A stretch of 64,000 nucleotides of DNA from Clostridia bacterium (GTDB lineage: Bacteria; Bacillota; Clostridia; Christensenellales; Aristaeellaceae): the NCBI GenBank assembly GCA_017404985.1, contig JAFRBK010000048.1:57034-121033 (forward strand), written 5' to 3'. The translations under genes and the position numbers were made by a program. The notes under the pieces are model-generated. The model was not told where the DNA came from. It was given only the letters and a program-made list of their open reading frames with translations, and made no database searches. This document shows positions 43,472 through 51,755 of the stretch, one piece after another. Each line of letters opens with the position of its first letter. The stretch's first letter is position 1.

Positions 43472-44059
43472 ATGGCTTTTTCGTTTTTTGCTTATCTGTC
43501 CAGGCTGAAGCTGATCTCCCGGTGGAGCCTGATGCGGAATACCCAACCGGAGAACGATGCGGAGCATTCCCTTCAGGTGGCTATGATCGCCCATGCGATT
43601 GCCGTCATCGGGCGGGAGCGGTACGGGCGGGATACGGATCCGGAGCATGTGCTGGCCCTGGCGGTTTATCACGACGCCACGGAAGTCATGACCGGTGATC
43701 TGCCTACCCCGGTGAAATATCACAATGATGAGCTCCGCGGTGCCTACCACCAGCTGGAGGATCTGTCGGCCGACCGCCTGCTGGCCCTGCTGCCGAAGGA
43801 TCTGCAGCCCTCCTGGAAGCCTTACCTGAAGCAGGAAAAGGGCTATGACCGGGACGTGGTCAAGGCGGCGGACAAAATCTCCGCTTACATTAAATGTATG
43901 GAGGAAAAGCGGGCGGGCAACCGGGAGTTTGACTACGCCGCCGAGAATATCCGTGCGTCCCTCTTTGCCATCGATCTGCCCGAGGCGAAGGATTTCCTGA
44001 GGGATTTCCTGCCTGCCTTTGACCTGACGCTGGATGAGCTGAATCATCCGTCCCTCTGA
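43472..44059 (+). CDS. yfbR: YfbR-like HD-domain 5'-deoxynucleotidase
   Basis: This metal-dependent phosphohydrolase of 195 residues removes phosphate from deoxynucleoside 5'-monophosphates. The YfbR start FFAYLSRLKLISRWSLMRNT is nearly identical to the family, followed by ENDAEHSLQVA (metal His), VYHDATEVMTGDLPTPVKY (HD and substrate loop), and KAADKISAYIKC with the last metal Asp. The ATG at 43472 matches the family start and has GGAG upstream. An earlier in-frame ATG would overlap the promoter. The LCP gene starts 32 bases later. Confidence 0.9.
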   Translation: MAFSFFAYLSRLKLISRWSLMRNTQPENDAEHSLQVAMIAHAIAVIGRERYGRDTDPEHVLALAVYHDATEVMTGDLPTPVKYHNDELRGAYHQLEDLSADRLLALLPKDLQPSWKPYLKQEKGYDRDVVKAADKISAYIKCMEEKRAGNREFDYAAENIRASLFAIDLPEAKDFLRDFLPAFDLTLDELNHPSL

Positions 44060-44091
44060 ACCACACCAAACCAAACCGGAGGTATTGATTT

Positions 44092-45318
44092 ATGAAGAAA
44101 CTCCTTTCCGTGCTTCTCATGCTCACACTGCTCCTTTCCTGCCTGTCCCCTGCCCTGGCCGAGGATGATGACGAAGACCTGGATATCGAGGAAGTCGTCG
44201 AGGAAGTGGATCTGGATGAGGAAAACAAAGCGGAGCTGAGTGAGGAAGAGCAGGCCGAGCTGGATAAAATCGGCGGATCGCTGGAGTCCTTTGATTTTGA
44301 GCCCTACAGCACGGACACGGCCTCCCTGGAGCTGAACCCGAATCTGCCGGACAATGTCACCAACATCCTGCTGATCGGCCTGGACAGCCGTTCCGATGAC
44401 CTGGAGGACGGGGATACCAAAAACAGCGTGAAACATGCGGATGTGCAGCTGATCCTTTCCCTCAATCCGGATGATCAGGAAAACCCGATCAAGCTGACCT
44501 CCATTCTGCGGGATACCCTGGTGGAAATCCCGACAAGCAATGGATATATGAAGTCCAAGATCACCAATTCCTACGGCTATTATGAAAACCGGATCTTCCA
44601 TGATTTCCCGGACCGGACGCTGCAGACCATCAACCACAATTTTGAAATGAACCTGCAGTATTATGTTTCCATCAATTTCTACGGCGTCGTGGCCATCATT
44701 GACGCCATGGGCGGCATCGACATCGACCTGAACGAAGGCGAAGCCTACCATATTAACGCGTATATTAAAAAATACGGCGGAAAAATGCTGAAAACCTATG
44801 ATTCAAAGGAAAGAAAGGAAGCCCGCCAGACGCTGGAAGTGAAGGCCGGCGTGCAGCATCTGGACGGGCTCCAGGCGCTGATGTACGCCCGGATCAGAAG
44901 CTCCCTGAAAAAGAAATACGACAGCGATATCAACGGTGACTGGGGCCGTACCGCCCGCACCCGCCATCTGCTGGATGTTCTGCTCCAGAAGGCCATCAGC
45001 AAGGATTCCGGCATCTCCATTTTTGACCTCTTCAGCGAGTGCCTGGACTACGTTTCTTCCAATATGAACGTGGAAACCATGTTCAACCTGATGCAGAAGG
45101 TGCTTTCCTCCGGCATCGTTTCCCGCCTGGGGGATGAAGATGCCACGCTGGTTTCCCAGTTCAGAATCCCCATGGACAAGAACAAGAGCGGCAACCGGGC
45201 CTGGAGCTACGAAAAGGTGGACGGCCAGTCGGTCGTTTTCATGGGAAAGAAAAACTTCCAGGAAAATGTGGAGGCGCTGCACGAGTTCATCTACGGCCGC
45301 TATATTCCCGCAAAATAA
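44092..45318 (+). CDS. LCP-family (LytR-CpsA-Psr) envelope glycopolymer ligase
   Basis: This 408-residue exported protein likely attaches teichoic-acid-like or capsular glycopolymers from a lipid carrier to peptidoglycan. It has an N-terminal signal sequence (MKKLLSVLLMLTLLLSCLSPALA), then an unusually acidic stretch (Asp/Glu-rich, ~23-60). The LCP catalytic domain (~85-310) shows NILLIGLDSR, HADVQLILSLN, ILRDTLVEIP, KITNSYGYY, INFYGVVAIIDAMGGIDIDL and GLQALMYARIRS, with the phosphate-binding Arg and Asp. LSCLSP near the signal end resembles a lipobox only weakly. It is convergent with a flippase gene. Confidence 0.9.
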   Translation: MKKLLSVLLMLTLLLSCLSPALAEDDDEDLDIEEVVEEVDLDEENKAELSEEEQAELDKIGGSLESFDFEPYSTDTASLELNPNLPDNVTNILLIGLDSRSDDLEDGDTKNSVKHADVQLILSLNPDDQENPIKLTSILRDTLVEIPTSNGYMKSKITNSYGYYENRIFHDFPDRTLQTINHNFEMNLQYYVSINFYGVVAIIDAMGGIDIDLNEGEAYHINAYIKKYGGKMLKTYDSKERKEARQTLEVKAGVQHLDGLQALMYARIRSSLKKKYDSDINGDWGRTARTRHLLDVLLQKAISKDSGISIFDLFSECLDYVSSNMNVETMFNLMQKVLSSGIVSRLGDEDATLVSQFRIPMDKNKSGNRAWSYEKVDGQSVVFMGKKNFQENVEALHEFIYGRYIPAK

Positions 45319-45334
45319 GCCATGGAAAACAATT

Positions 45335-45364
45335 CGGATCAGGAATCGTCCTGATCCGTTTTTT
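45335..45364. terminator. Terminator between the LCP gene and the flippase gene
   Basis: A perfect 10-base stem CGGATCAGGA / TCCTGATCCG with an ATCG loop and six T on the plus strand. It overlaps the 3' end of the convergent gene. Confidence 0.88.
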
Positions 45365-46793
45365 ATTTCACGCGGCGCCGTAAAAAGCCTGCCTCCCCGC
45401 TGATCTTCCAGTAGATGAGCGTCAGAATGCCGTACACAACGATTCCCGCGGCCGTCATGATCCCCAGATGCACCCAGGTATTCTCCGGCAGCAGGCGCCC
45501 GACGCCCCGGACGCACAGCAGCATCGCCCCGCCGATCACGGCATAAATGCCCACATATTTCAGGTATTTCGGATAATCCGTTTCCGCTTCCTTCCGCAGG
45601 ATCAGATACTGCACCACCGGCACCGTCATCTCCGCCAGCAGGGTGCCGATGACCGCGCCCATGCTCTTCAGCCCGGGAATCAGGCAGGCGTTGGCAATCA
45701 GGTTCACCGCGGCGCCGCAGCATACGCTCTTCACGAACACGTGGTCCCGTCCCTGGGGCAGCACCGCCTGGGTCCGGATCACGTTGGCGAAACCGATCAT
45801 GATCAGGGTGAAAGCCAGCGGAGCCATCAGCGTGCCGGAATAGGCGAAATCCTCCCCGTAAAACAGCGGTGCAAACCGGTCCGCCACCGCCGCCACGCCG
45901 AAGGCCATCGCGCTGACCATGCAGATGACCAGGTTCATGCTCCGGGCAATATGCCGCCGGATCCGTTCCGTTTCCCCGTTCCGGACCATATGGGACACCT
46001 TGGGCATCATCACGGTTCCGACGGCGGAAATAAACCCGCTCAGGCAGTAGATAATCTTCTCGGCATTTTCATACAGGCCGTTCTCCGCCGGGCCGGCGAT
46101 CGCGCTCACCATGACTTTGTCCATGGTGCGGTAAATGTTCACAGCCATCACGGAAATGAACAGCACCGCGCAGGGTCCCAGATGCTTCAGGCTTTCCCGG
46201 AAGGGCACGCGGACATAGCGGACCTTTCCCTGCAGCGCGGTCAGGCAGCTCAGGTTGCCCAGCAGCGTGGATAAGCTCCATACGAAAGCGTATACCCACA
46301 GGTCGTCTTTGCTTTTGACAAACAGAAACACGCAGGCCGCAGCCGCGCATTTGACGAAGGTGTTCCGCAGCGCGATGGGTTTGAACTGGTCCAGCCCCAT
46401 CAGGCACCAGTCAAAGCTGCACAGGCAACTGACGCTCATCAGGGTCAGGTGGAAGGCGATGGGTTTCTCCTTCCCGGCCACCAGAAAAACGTAGCCAAAC
46501 CAGAACAGAAGGGTCACCCCGGCCACCAGCAGCTGCATCTGCCAGATGGCGGAGAAGGTCCGGTCCAGTTCCTCCCGGTCGTCCCGGGCTTTGGCGATGG
46601 CCCGGACCCCGTAGTCGTTCAGCCCCAGCATGCCGATCAGGCAGAAGATATAGCTGACGCTCCAGGCCAGGGAATACAGGCCGACGCCCTCCGTGCCCAC
46701 GGTCCTGCTCAGATACGGAGCGGTAACCAGCGGCAGCAGCACGGAGAACATCCGGTAAGCTACATTGTACGCGGTGTTCTTTTTGGTGCTCAT
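45363..46793 (-). CDS. Polysaccharide flippase (Wzx/RfbX, MOP superfamily)
   Basis: This multi-pass membrane protein of 476 residues with 12-14 hydrophobic segments probably flips lipid-linked glycan units across the membrane. The N-terminus NVAYRMFSVLLPLVTAPYLSRTVGTEGVGLYSLA is typical of polysaccharide biosynthesis flippases. VMVSAIAGPAENGLYENAEKI is the mid-protein family mark. The ATG at 46793 follows GGGAGGAAG. It starts 31 bases after mgtE on the same strand. The nearby LCP gene would use a product of such a pathway. Confidence 0.87.
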   Translation of the reverse strand: MSTKKNTAYNVAYRMFSVLLPLVTAPYLSRTVGTEGVGLYSLAWSVSYIFCLIGMLGLNDYGVRAIAKARDDREELDRTFSAIWQMQLLVAGVTLLFWFGYVFLVAGKEKPIAFHLTLMSVSCLCSFDWCLMGLDQFKPIALRNTFVKCAAAACVFLFVKSKDDLWVYAFVWSLSTLLGNLSCLTALQGKVRYVRVPFRESLKHLGPCAVLFISVMAVNIYRTMDKVMVSAIAGPAENGLYENAEKIIYCLSGFISAVGTVMMPKVSHMVRNGETERIRRHIARSMNLVICMVSAMAFGVAAVADRFAPLFYGEDFAYSGTLMAPLAFTLIMIGFANVIRTQAVLPQGRDHVFVKSVCCGAAVNLIANACLIPGLKSMGAVIGTLLAEMTVPVVQYLILRKEAETDYPKYLKYVGIYAVIGGAMLLCVRGVGRLLPENTWVHLGIMTAAGIVVYGILTLIYWKISGEAGFLRRRVK

Positions 46794-46824
46794 CCTGCTT
46801 CCTCCCGATCGGTCTGCCACAGGA

Positions 46825-48216
46825 TTACAGGGCCGTTCTCAGCTGCTCCAGCATGGCGGTTGCAAAGCCGAAATACACCAGCAGGGAAAGCGCGTCCACG
46901 ATGGTGGTAATGAACGGGCTGGCCATTACCGCCGGATCGAACCCGACCTTCTTGGCCAGCATGGGCAGCGTGCAGCCCACGATCTTTGCGCACAGCACGG
47001 TCACCGCCATCGTCAGGCTGACCACCAGCGCCACGGTTACGGTCACGTCTTCCGTCCGCAGCATCAGATAGTCCACCACCATAATCTTGGCAAAGCAGAG
47101 CGCCGCCAGCGCCAGGCCGCACAGGATCGCCGTACGGACTTCCTTCCAGATAACCCTGCCCAGGTCGCTGAACTCCAGTTCCCCCAGGCTCAGGGCACGG
47201 ATCACGGTCACGGAGGACTGGGAGCCGGAGTTGCCGCCGGTATCCATCAGCATGGGAATGAACGCGGTCAGGCAGACCATCCGGGATAGTTTGTCCTCAA
47301 AGTTCGTCAGGATCAGGCCGGTGAAGGTCGCTGAAATCAGCAGCAGGGAAAGCCAGGGAATCCGGTGCCTGAACAGTTCAAGGGGCGAGCTCCGGAGGTA
47401 GGTCTTGTCGCTCGGCGTCATACCGGCCATGATTTCCATGTCCTCGGTGGTCTCTTCTTCGATAACGTCCATGGCGTCGTCGAAGGTGACGATCCCGACC
47501 ATGCGGTTGTCCCCGTCCACCACCGGAATGGCCAGCAGGTTGTATTTGCTCATGGTCCGCGCCACTTCTTCCTGGTCCGTGTGCGTCGTCACGGTGATCA
47601 GGTTCGTGTCCATGACGGTTTCCACCGCCTGCAGGTCGTTCTGGGCCAGCAGCAGGCTCTTGACGGACACGGTTCCCACCAGCAGCCGGTTCTCCAGCAC
47701 GTAGCATGTATAGATGGTTTCCTTGTCCACGCCGGTGCGCCGGATCCGCAGAATCGCGTCCCCGACGGTCATCTTCGGGGTCAGTTTGACGTATTCCGTC
47801 GTCATCACCGACCCGGCGGAATTCTCCGGATACTGCAGGATTTCGTTGATCTCCTTGCGCATCTCCGGATTGCTCTGGGCCAGAATCCGCTGGACCACGT
47901 TGGCGGGCATCTCTTCAACAATGTCTACCGCGTCGTCCACGTACAGCTCGTCCATCACCTGGCGCAGTTCGCTGTCGCTGATGCCCCGGATCAGGGCCTC
48001 CTGCTCATCGCTCTCCATCTCGACGAAGCTCTCCGCTGCCAGCTCCTTGGGCAGCAGGCGGAAAAGTAAAGGCAGCTTTTCCGTTTCCACGCCGGAAAAG
48101 ACAGCTGCGATATCTGCGGGATTCATCGTCACCAGGATATCCCGGATAGTCGTATATTTTTTTTCATTCAGAAGTGTCTGCAGTGTGTTTTCTACCGTGA
48201 CAGTATGCTCTGCCAT
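46825..48216 (-). CDS. mgtE: Magnesium transporter MgtE
   Basis: This homodimeric, Mg-gated channel has 463 residues. The cytosolic MgtE N domain (~20-130) contains DIAAVFSGVE, ESDEQEALI and YVDDAVDIVEEMPANVV. Two CBS domains follow (~135-255, with MVGIVTFDDAMDVIEEE), then five membrane helices (~290-460) with the pore motif MDTGGNSGSQSS. The ribosome site GGGAGGAAG is well placed. A ~240-base leader from a good promoter carries a short reading frame and hairpins but no recognisable M-box riboswitch. Confidence 0.94.
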   Translation of the reverse strand: MAEHTVTVENTLQTLLNEKKYTTIRDILVTMNPADIAAVFSGVETEKLPLLFRLLPKELAAESFVEMESDEQEALIRGISDSELRQVMDELYVDDAVDIVEEMPANVVQRILAQSNPEMRKEINEILQYPENSAGSVMTTEYVKLTPKMTVGDAILRIRRTGVDKETIYTCYVLENRLLVGTVSVKSLLLAQNDLQAVETVMDTNLITVTTHTDQEEVARTMSKYNLLAIPVVDGDNRMVGIVTFDDAMDVIEEETTEDMEIMAGMTPSDKTYLRSSPLELFRHRIPWLSLLLISATFTGLILTNFEDKLSRMVCLTAFIPMLMDTGGNSGSQSSVTVIRALSLGELEFSDLGRVIWKEVRTAILCGLALAALCFAKIMVVDYLMLRTEDVTVTVALVVSLTMAVTVLCAKIVGCTLPMLAKKVGFDPAVMASPFITTIVDALSLLVYFGFATAMLEQLRTAL

Positions 48217-48317
48217 TTTCGCTTCCTCCCGTCTTGTTTAAGGATCGGTTTCCTGTACCGGAAGCATTCAGGCATGCACGGTGAACGAAGTGCCTTTTCA
48301 GATAATCTGTGAAATGG

Positions 48318-48401
48318 TCAGCAATGGAACAGGAACGCCACGGCGTTCGGGTTCCGCATACTTCGCCCGACCGGTATGCCGCTGCTACTCCCAGCGTCCA
48401 T
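48318..48401 (-). CDS. Candidate 27-residue leader peptide upstream of mgtE
   Basis: Within the mgtE leader an ATG with GGGAGGG 6 bases upstream opens a 27-codon frame. It begins MDAGSSSGIPVG and ends AVAFLFHC. A hairpin GAACGCC/GGCGTTC lies inside its second half. Magnesium-transporter leaders in enterobacteria use translated short frames to couple magnesium to transcription. Here the idea is only by analogy, because sequence similarity is not visible. Confidence 0.4.
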   Translation of the reverse strand: MDAGSSSGIPVGRSMRNPNAVAFLFHC

Positions 48402-48459
48402 GACATTCCCTCCCTGTTTTTTGGTTTTTGCGGGTACAAAAAAACCCGACAGCATGGAT

Positions 48460-48489
48460 ATTATACCCTTCGGCTGCCGGAAAAGTCAA
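48460..48489 (-). promoter_or_regulatory. Promoter of mgtE
   Basis: Minus-strand TTGACT, an 18-base spacer and TATAAT, placed directly after the LysR gene stop. The start near 48453 gives a leader of ~235 bases. Confidence 0.8.
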
Positions 48490-49400
48490 TTTAAATATTT
48501 CTTCAGTTCGCTGACGTATTTCTCGCCCAGGGTGGAAAGAATCATGTTCTTTTTCACCACATAGCCGATCAGCATGGTCCCCCCGGACACCTCGTCCTCC
48601 GCGTCAAAGGGGATCGCCACATAGTCCGAGCCGTTCAGTTCCTCGCAGATGATGCCGGAGCACAGCGTATACCCGTTCAGCCCCACCATCAGGTTCAGCA
48701 TCGTCGCCCGGTCCGTTGCGTGGATCGTCCGGATATACTCATAGGTACTCAGGATTTCTTCGGCGAAATAAAAGCTCCCGTTCCCGCCCTGCTCGAAACT
48801 GAGACAGGGATAATCCTTCAGTTCCTCCAGGCGGATGGCCGTTTTCCCGGCCAGCGGATGCCCCTTCCACAGGTACACATAGGGCTCACACTGGATCAGC
48901 GGATGGAATTCCAGCTGGTTTCCCCGCAGGAACTTCTCGATCGCTTTCCGGTTGAAGTCGCTCAGGTACAGGATCCCGATCTCGCTCTTGCCGCTGGCCA
49001 CGTCGTCGATCACGTCCAGGGTTTTCGTTTCCCGGATCGCGAATTCGTATTCCTCCGTGTCAAACTGCTTCACCATTTCCACAAAGCACTTGACCGCGAA
49101 GGAATAGTGCTGGGCGCTGACGCCAAACTTCTTTTTCAGGGTGCCGTTCTTGCCGTATTTGTCCAGCAGCCGGTCGTACTGGGTCGCCACCTGGCGCGCC
49201 AGCTGCAGGAATTCCGCCCCGTCGCTGGTCAGGGTCACGCCCTTTCCGCCCCGGTTGAAGATTACGATCCCCAGCTCCTTCTCCAGCTCCTGAACGGCGC
49301 TGGTCAGGCTGGGCTGGGTCACGTAGAGCACTTCGGAGGCCTTGTTCAGGGAACCCATCTCCGAAATGGTGATCACATAATGCAGCTGCTGGATCGTCAT
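48486..49400 (-). CDS. LysR-family transcriptional regulator
   Basis: This 304-residue regulator has an N-terminal winged helix-turn-helix (~1-60: TIQQLHYVITISEMGSLNKASEVLYVTQPSLTSAVQELE) and a C-terminal effector domain of the CysB/periplasmic-binding type. The ATG overlaps the stop of the GH13 gene as ATGA, so it is translationally coupled to that enzyme and may regulate it or nearby genes. That is inference. Targets cannot be read from sequence. Confidence 0.93.
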   Translation of the reverse strand: MTIQQLHYVITISEMGSLNKASEVLYVTQPSLTSAVQELEKELGIVIFNRGGKGVTLTSDGAEFLQLARQVATQYDRLLDKYGKNGTLKKKFGVSAQHYSFAVKCFVEMVKQFDTEEYEFAIRETKTLDVIDDVASGKSEIGILYLSDFNRKAIEKFLRGNQLEFHPLIQCEPYVYLWKGHPLAGKTAIRLEELKDYPCLSFEQGGNGSFYFAEEILSTYEYIRTIHATDRATMLNLMVGLNGYTLCSGIICEELNGSDYVAIPFDAEDEVSGGTMLIGYVVKKNMILSTLGEKYVSELKKYLN

Positions 49401-51529
49401 AGGGTTTCCATGCCCAGGCTCTCATCCGGGCGGGCTTCCGGAGCGCCTGGTTCCACGCCCACGTTGCTCAGCACGGCTGCGGAGAAGGGCGGCAGGTCAA
49501 AGGTGATATAGCCGTCCTGGACCGTGCTCCATTTCGCGCATTCCGTCTCGTGGCCGTCCTGGGTGGTCTGAATCCGCCGGAACCATTTTTCTTTGTCCGG
49601 CGCGCCGGCATCCCGGGCGCACAGGCGAAAATCGGTCCATCCGCTGGTGTTGTTCACCGCCACCACAACCCGGGTCTGGTCGTCGAAGCGGGCGTAGGCG
49701 ATCCGGCCGTAGTCCTCCAGCAGCGGCTTCAGGCTGCCATCCTTCAGCACCGTCAGCTCTTTGCGCAGCGCGATCATGTCCCGGTGCAGCTCAAGCAGGG
49801 TCTTGTCCTCCTTGCCCCAGGGATAGGTCCGCCGGTTGTCCGGGTCCGTCCAGCCGACCTGGCCGGCTTCGTCCGCATAGTATACCGTCGGGGCGCCGGG
49901 CCAACTCATCTGAATCACAACGGCTTCCCGGAATATGCCCTTGTTGATGCCGTTGCCTGCCGCCGCCGGGCCCAGGGTGGTCGTCCGGCCGATCATCCGG
50001 TTTGTCCGGGTCAGGAAGCGGGAGTGGTCATGGTTGCTCAGCTCGTTCATGGCGCTCATCAGGGAGGGATAGCTCAGCCTGGCCATCTTGTCCTTCATGA
50101 TGCCGAAGAAAGCGGACCCGTTCTGGTACAGGTCATCCCGATAGGAGTCTGAATGTTTCTCCATGCCCGTCAGGAACCAGGTCACCGGCTCCATAAAGGC
50201 GTCGTAGTTCATCACAGAGTCCCACTGGGTGCCGTCCAGCCAGTCGCTGGGGTCGCCGTAGTGCTCCGCGATGATCAGCGCGTCGGGATTCACCGCCTTC
50301 ACCCGGCGGCGGAATTCCTTCCAGAATTTGTGGTTGAATGCCGGGCTGTGGCCCAGGTCGGCCGCCACGTCCAGGCGCCATCCGTCAATGCTGTAGGGCG
50401 GGGAAAGCCATTTCTCCGCGATCTTCATGATCGCTTCCTGCAGGTCCGGGCTGTCCTCGTAGTTCAGCTTCGGCAGGGTGGAATATCCCCACCAGCCCTC
50501 GTAGGCCGGGGAACGTCCATTGCCCGAATCGTTGAAATGGAAGTAGGAGCGGTAGGGACTGTGCACGCTCTGGTAAGCGCCCGGCTGGAAGCCTGCCTTT
50601 CCCAGATAGATGCCCTCGTAGTCCATCCATTTGTTGAAGGATCCGCAGTGGTTGAACACCCCGTCCAGGATGATACGCATGCCGCGTTTGTGCAGATCCT
50701 GGCAGAACCTGGCGAACAGCACATCGGACTTCTCCAGGTTTTCCATGCTGGTCACCCGGCGGATATATTTCGGCGCGTATCCGTTATGCTTTTCCCACAT
50801 CTGCATCACATGGTCCACATCGTCGGTAATCACGCCGAAGTGTGGGTCAATGTGTTCATAATCCTGGCAGTCATATTTGTGGCTGGAGGGAGAGACGAAG
50901 ATCGGATTCAGATACAGCACCTCTATGCCGAGGTCCTGCAGGTAGTCCAGTTTGTCGATAATTCCCTGGATATCCCCGCCGTAAAAATAGCGGACATCCG
51001 TGTCCGTCGGCGGCGCGTCCCAGTTGTCCTGATGCTTGGAGTGGCCGACGATATAGTAGTATTCGTTGTCCACCACGTCGTTCGTCGGATCCCCGTTGCA
51101 GAACCGATCCGTAAAGATCTGGTACTGCACGGCGCCCTTCGCCCACTGTGGCACATGGAACCCGGGAATGAAGCGGAAGGCATAGGCTGGGTTGAAGTCC
51201 GGCACGTCGTTCTCGTTGTACCGGGCGCCGATTCTGTCGTAGGCGATCCATCCCCCGTCCGTGCATTCGATCAGGAAGCGGTAAAGGATCTCTTTCCGGT
51301 TGCAGATAATCCCGCCCTCGTAGTAATCAAAATATTCATCCGAACGGAGCCGCACCATGAGCGCTCCCACCGTCAGGGGCTCAAAAACGATCGCAACCCG
51401 CTTCGCGCTGTCCCGTGCCACACGGATGCGCAAAGTCACCGTATCCCCCGGGTTCGGTTCCTCCGGAAAACGGTACATCGGGGTTTCATCGCTGAATACC
51501 GCGGAAAGAACAGACTGGCTGATTGGCAT
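49397..51529 (-). CDS. GH13 neopullulanase/cyclomaltodextrinase-like glycosidase
   Basis: This alpha-amylase-family enzyme of 710 residues acts on maltodextrins, pullulan or cyclodextrins. It has an N-terminal beta-sandwich like CBM34 (~1-140), then the catalytic barrel with region II GMRIILDGVFNHCG, region III GWRLDVAADLGH (nucleophile Asp), acid/base Glu in ALIIAEHYGDP, and region VII-like NELSNHDHSRFL with the third Asp. A C-terminal beta domain ends it. There is no signal peptide, so it is cytosolic. The ATG at 51529 has AGGAGGAA 8 bases upstream. It is coupled to the LysR gene and read from a strong promoter. Confidence 0.92.
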   Translation of the reverse strand: MPISQSVLSAVFSDETPMYRFPEEPNPGDTVTLRIRVARDSAKRVAIVFEPLTVGALMVRLRSDEYFDYYEGGIICNRKEILYRFLIECTDGGWIAYDRIGARYNENDVPDFNPAYAFRFIPGFHVPQWAKGAVQYQIFTDRFCNGDPTNDVVDNEYYYIVGHSKHQDNWDAPPTDTDVRYFYGGDIQGIIDKLDYLQDLGIEVLYLNPIFVSPSSHKYDCQDYEHIDPHFGVITDDVDHVMQMWEKHNGYAPKYIRRVTSMENLEKSDVLFARFCQDLHKRGMRIILDGVFNHCGSFNKWMDYEGIYLGKAGFQPGAYQSVHSPYRSYFHFNDSGNGRSPAYEGWWGYSTLPKLNYEDSPDLQEAIMKIAEKWLSPPYSIDGWRLDVAADLGHSPAFNHKFWKEFRRRVKAVNPDALIIAEHYGDPSDWLDGTQWDSVMNYDAFMEPVTWFLTGMEKHSDSYRDDLYQNGSAFFGIMKDKMARLSYPSLMSAMNELSNHDHSRFLTRTNRMIGRTTTLGPAAAGNGINKGIFREAVVIQMSWPGAPTVYYADEAGQVGWTDPDNRRTYPWGKEDKTLLELHRDMIALRKELTVLKDGSLKPLLEDYGRIAYARFDDQTRVVVAVNNTSGWTDFRLCARDAGAPDKEKWFRRIQTTQDGHETECAKWSTVQDGYITFDLPPFSAAVLSNVGVEPGAPEARPDESLGMETL

Positions 51530-51631
51530 ATGGTTTCCTCCTGAAGCCTCATACAGGAAAAAGCTCCCGTTCAGGGAGTTTTCCTTCAGATCTCGCCGTA
51601 AAACCGCCCTCCGCGGCTTCCGGCAGGATGT

Positions 51632-51660
51632 ATTATACAGCATAAAACTCCAAATCTCAA
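51632..51660 (-). promoter_or_regulatory. Promoter of the GH13-LysR operon
   Basis: Minus-strand TTGAGA, a 17-base spacer and TATAAT, about 100 bases before the ATG. Confidence 0.8.
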
Positions 51661-51694
51661 GAAAAGCTTACGGAATCACAGCCCCGGCATCTCC

Positions 51695-51723
51695 TTGCGT
51701 TTCGGAGTGAATTATGCTATCCT
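51695..51723 (+). promoter_or_regulatory. Promoter of the CARF-nuclease gene
   Basis: TTGCGT, a 17-base spacer and TATCCT on the plus strand. It is divergent from the GH13 promoter. Confidence 0.6.
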
Positions 51724-51755
51724 TTTGAAAAAGCATGCGGCGAGGAGTAGATTTT

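Noticed and set aside
48217-48460. M-box magnesium riboswitch upstream of mgtE
   Set aside because: The conserved GUUAGGUGAGGCUCC-type core was not found in the leader.
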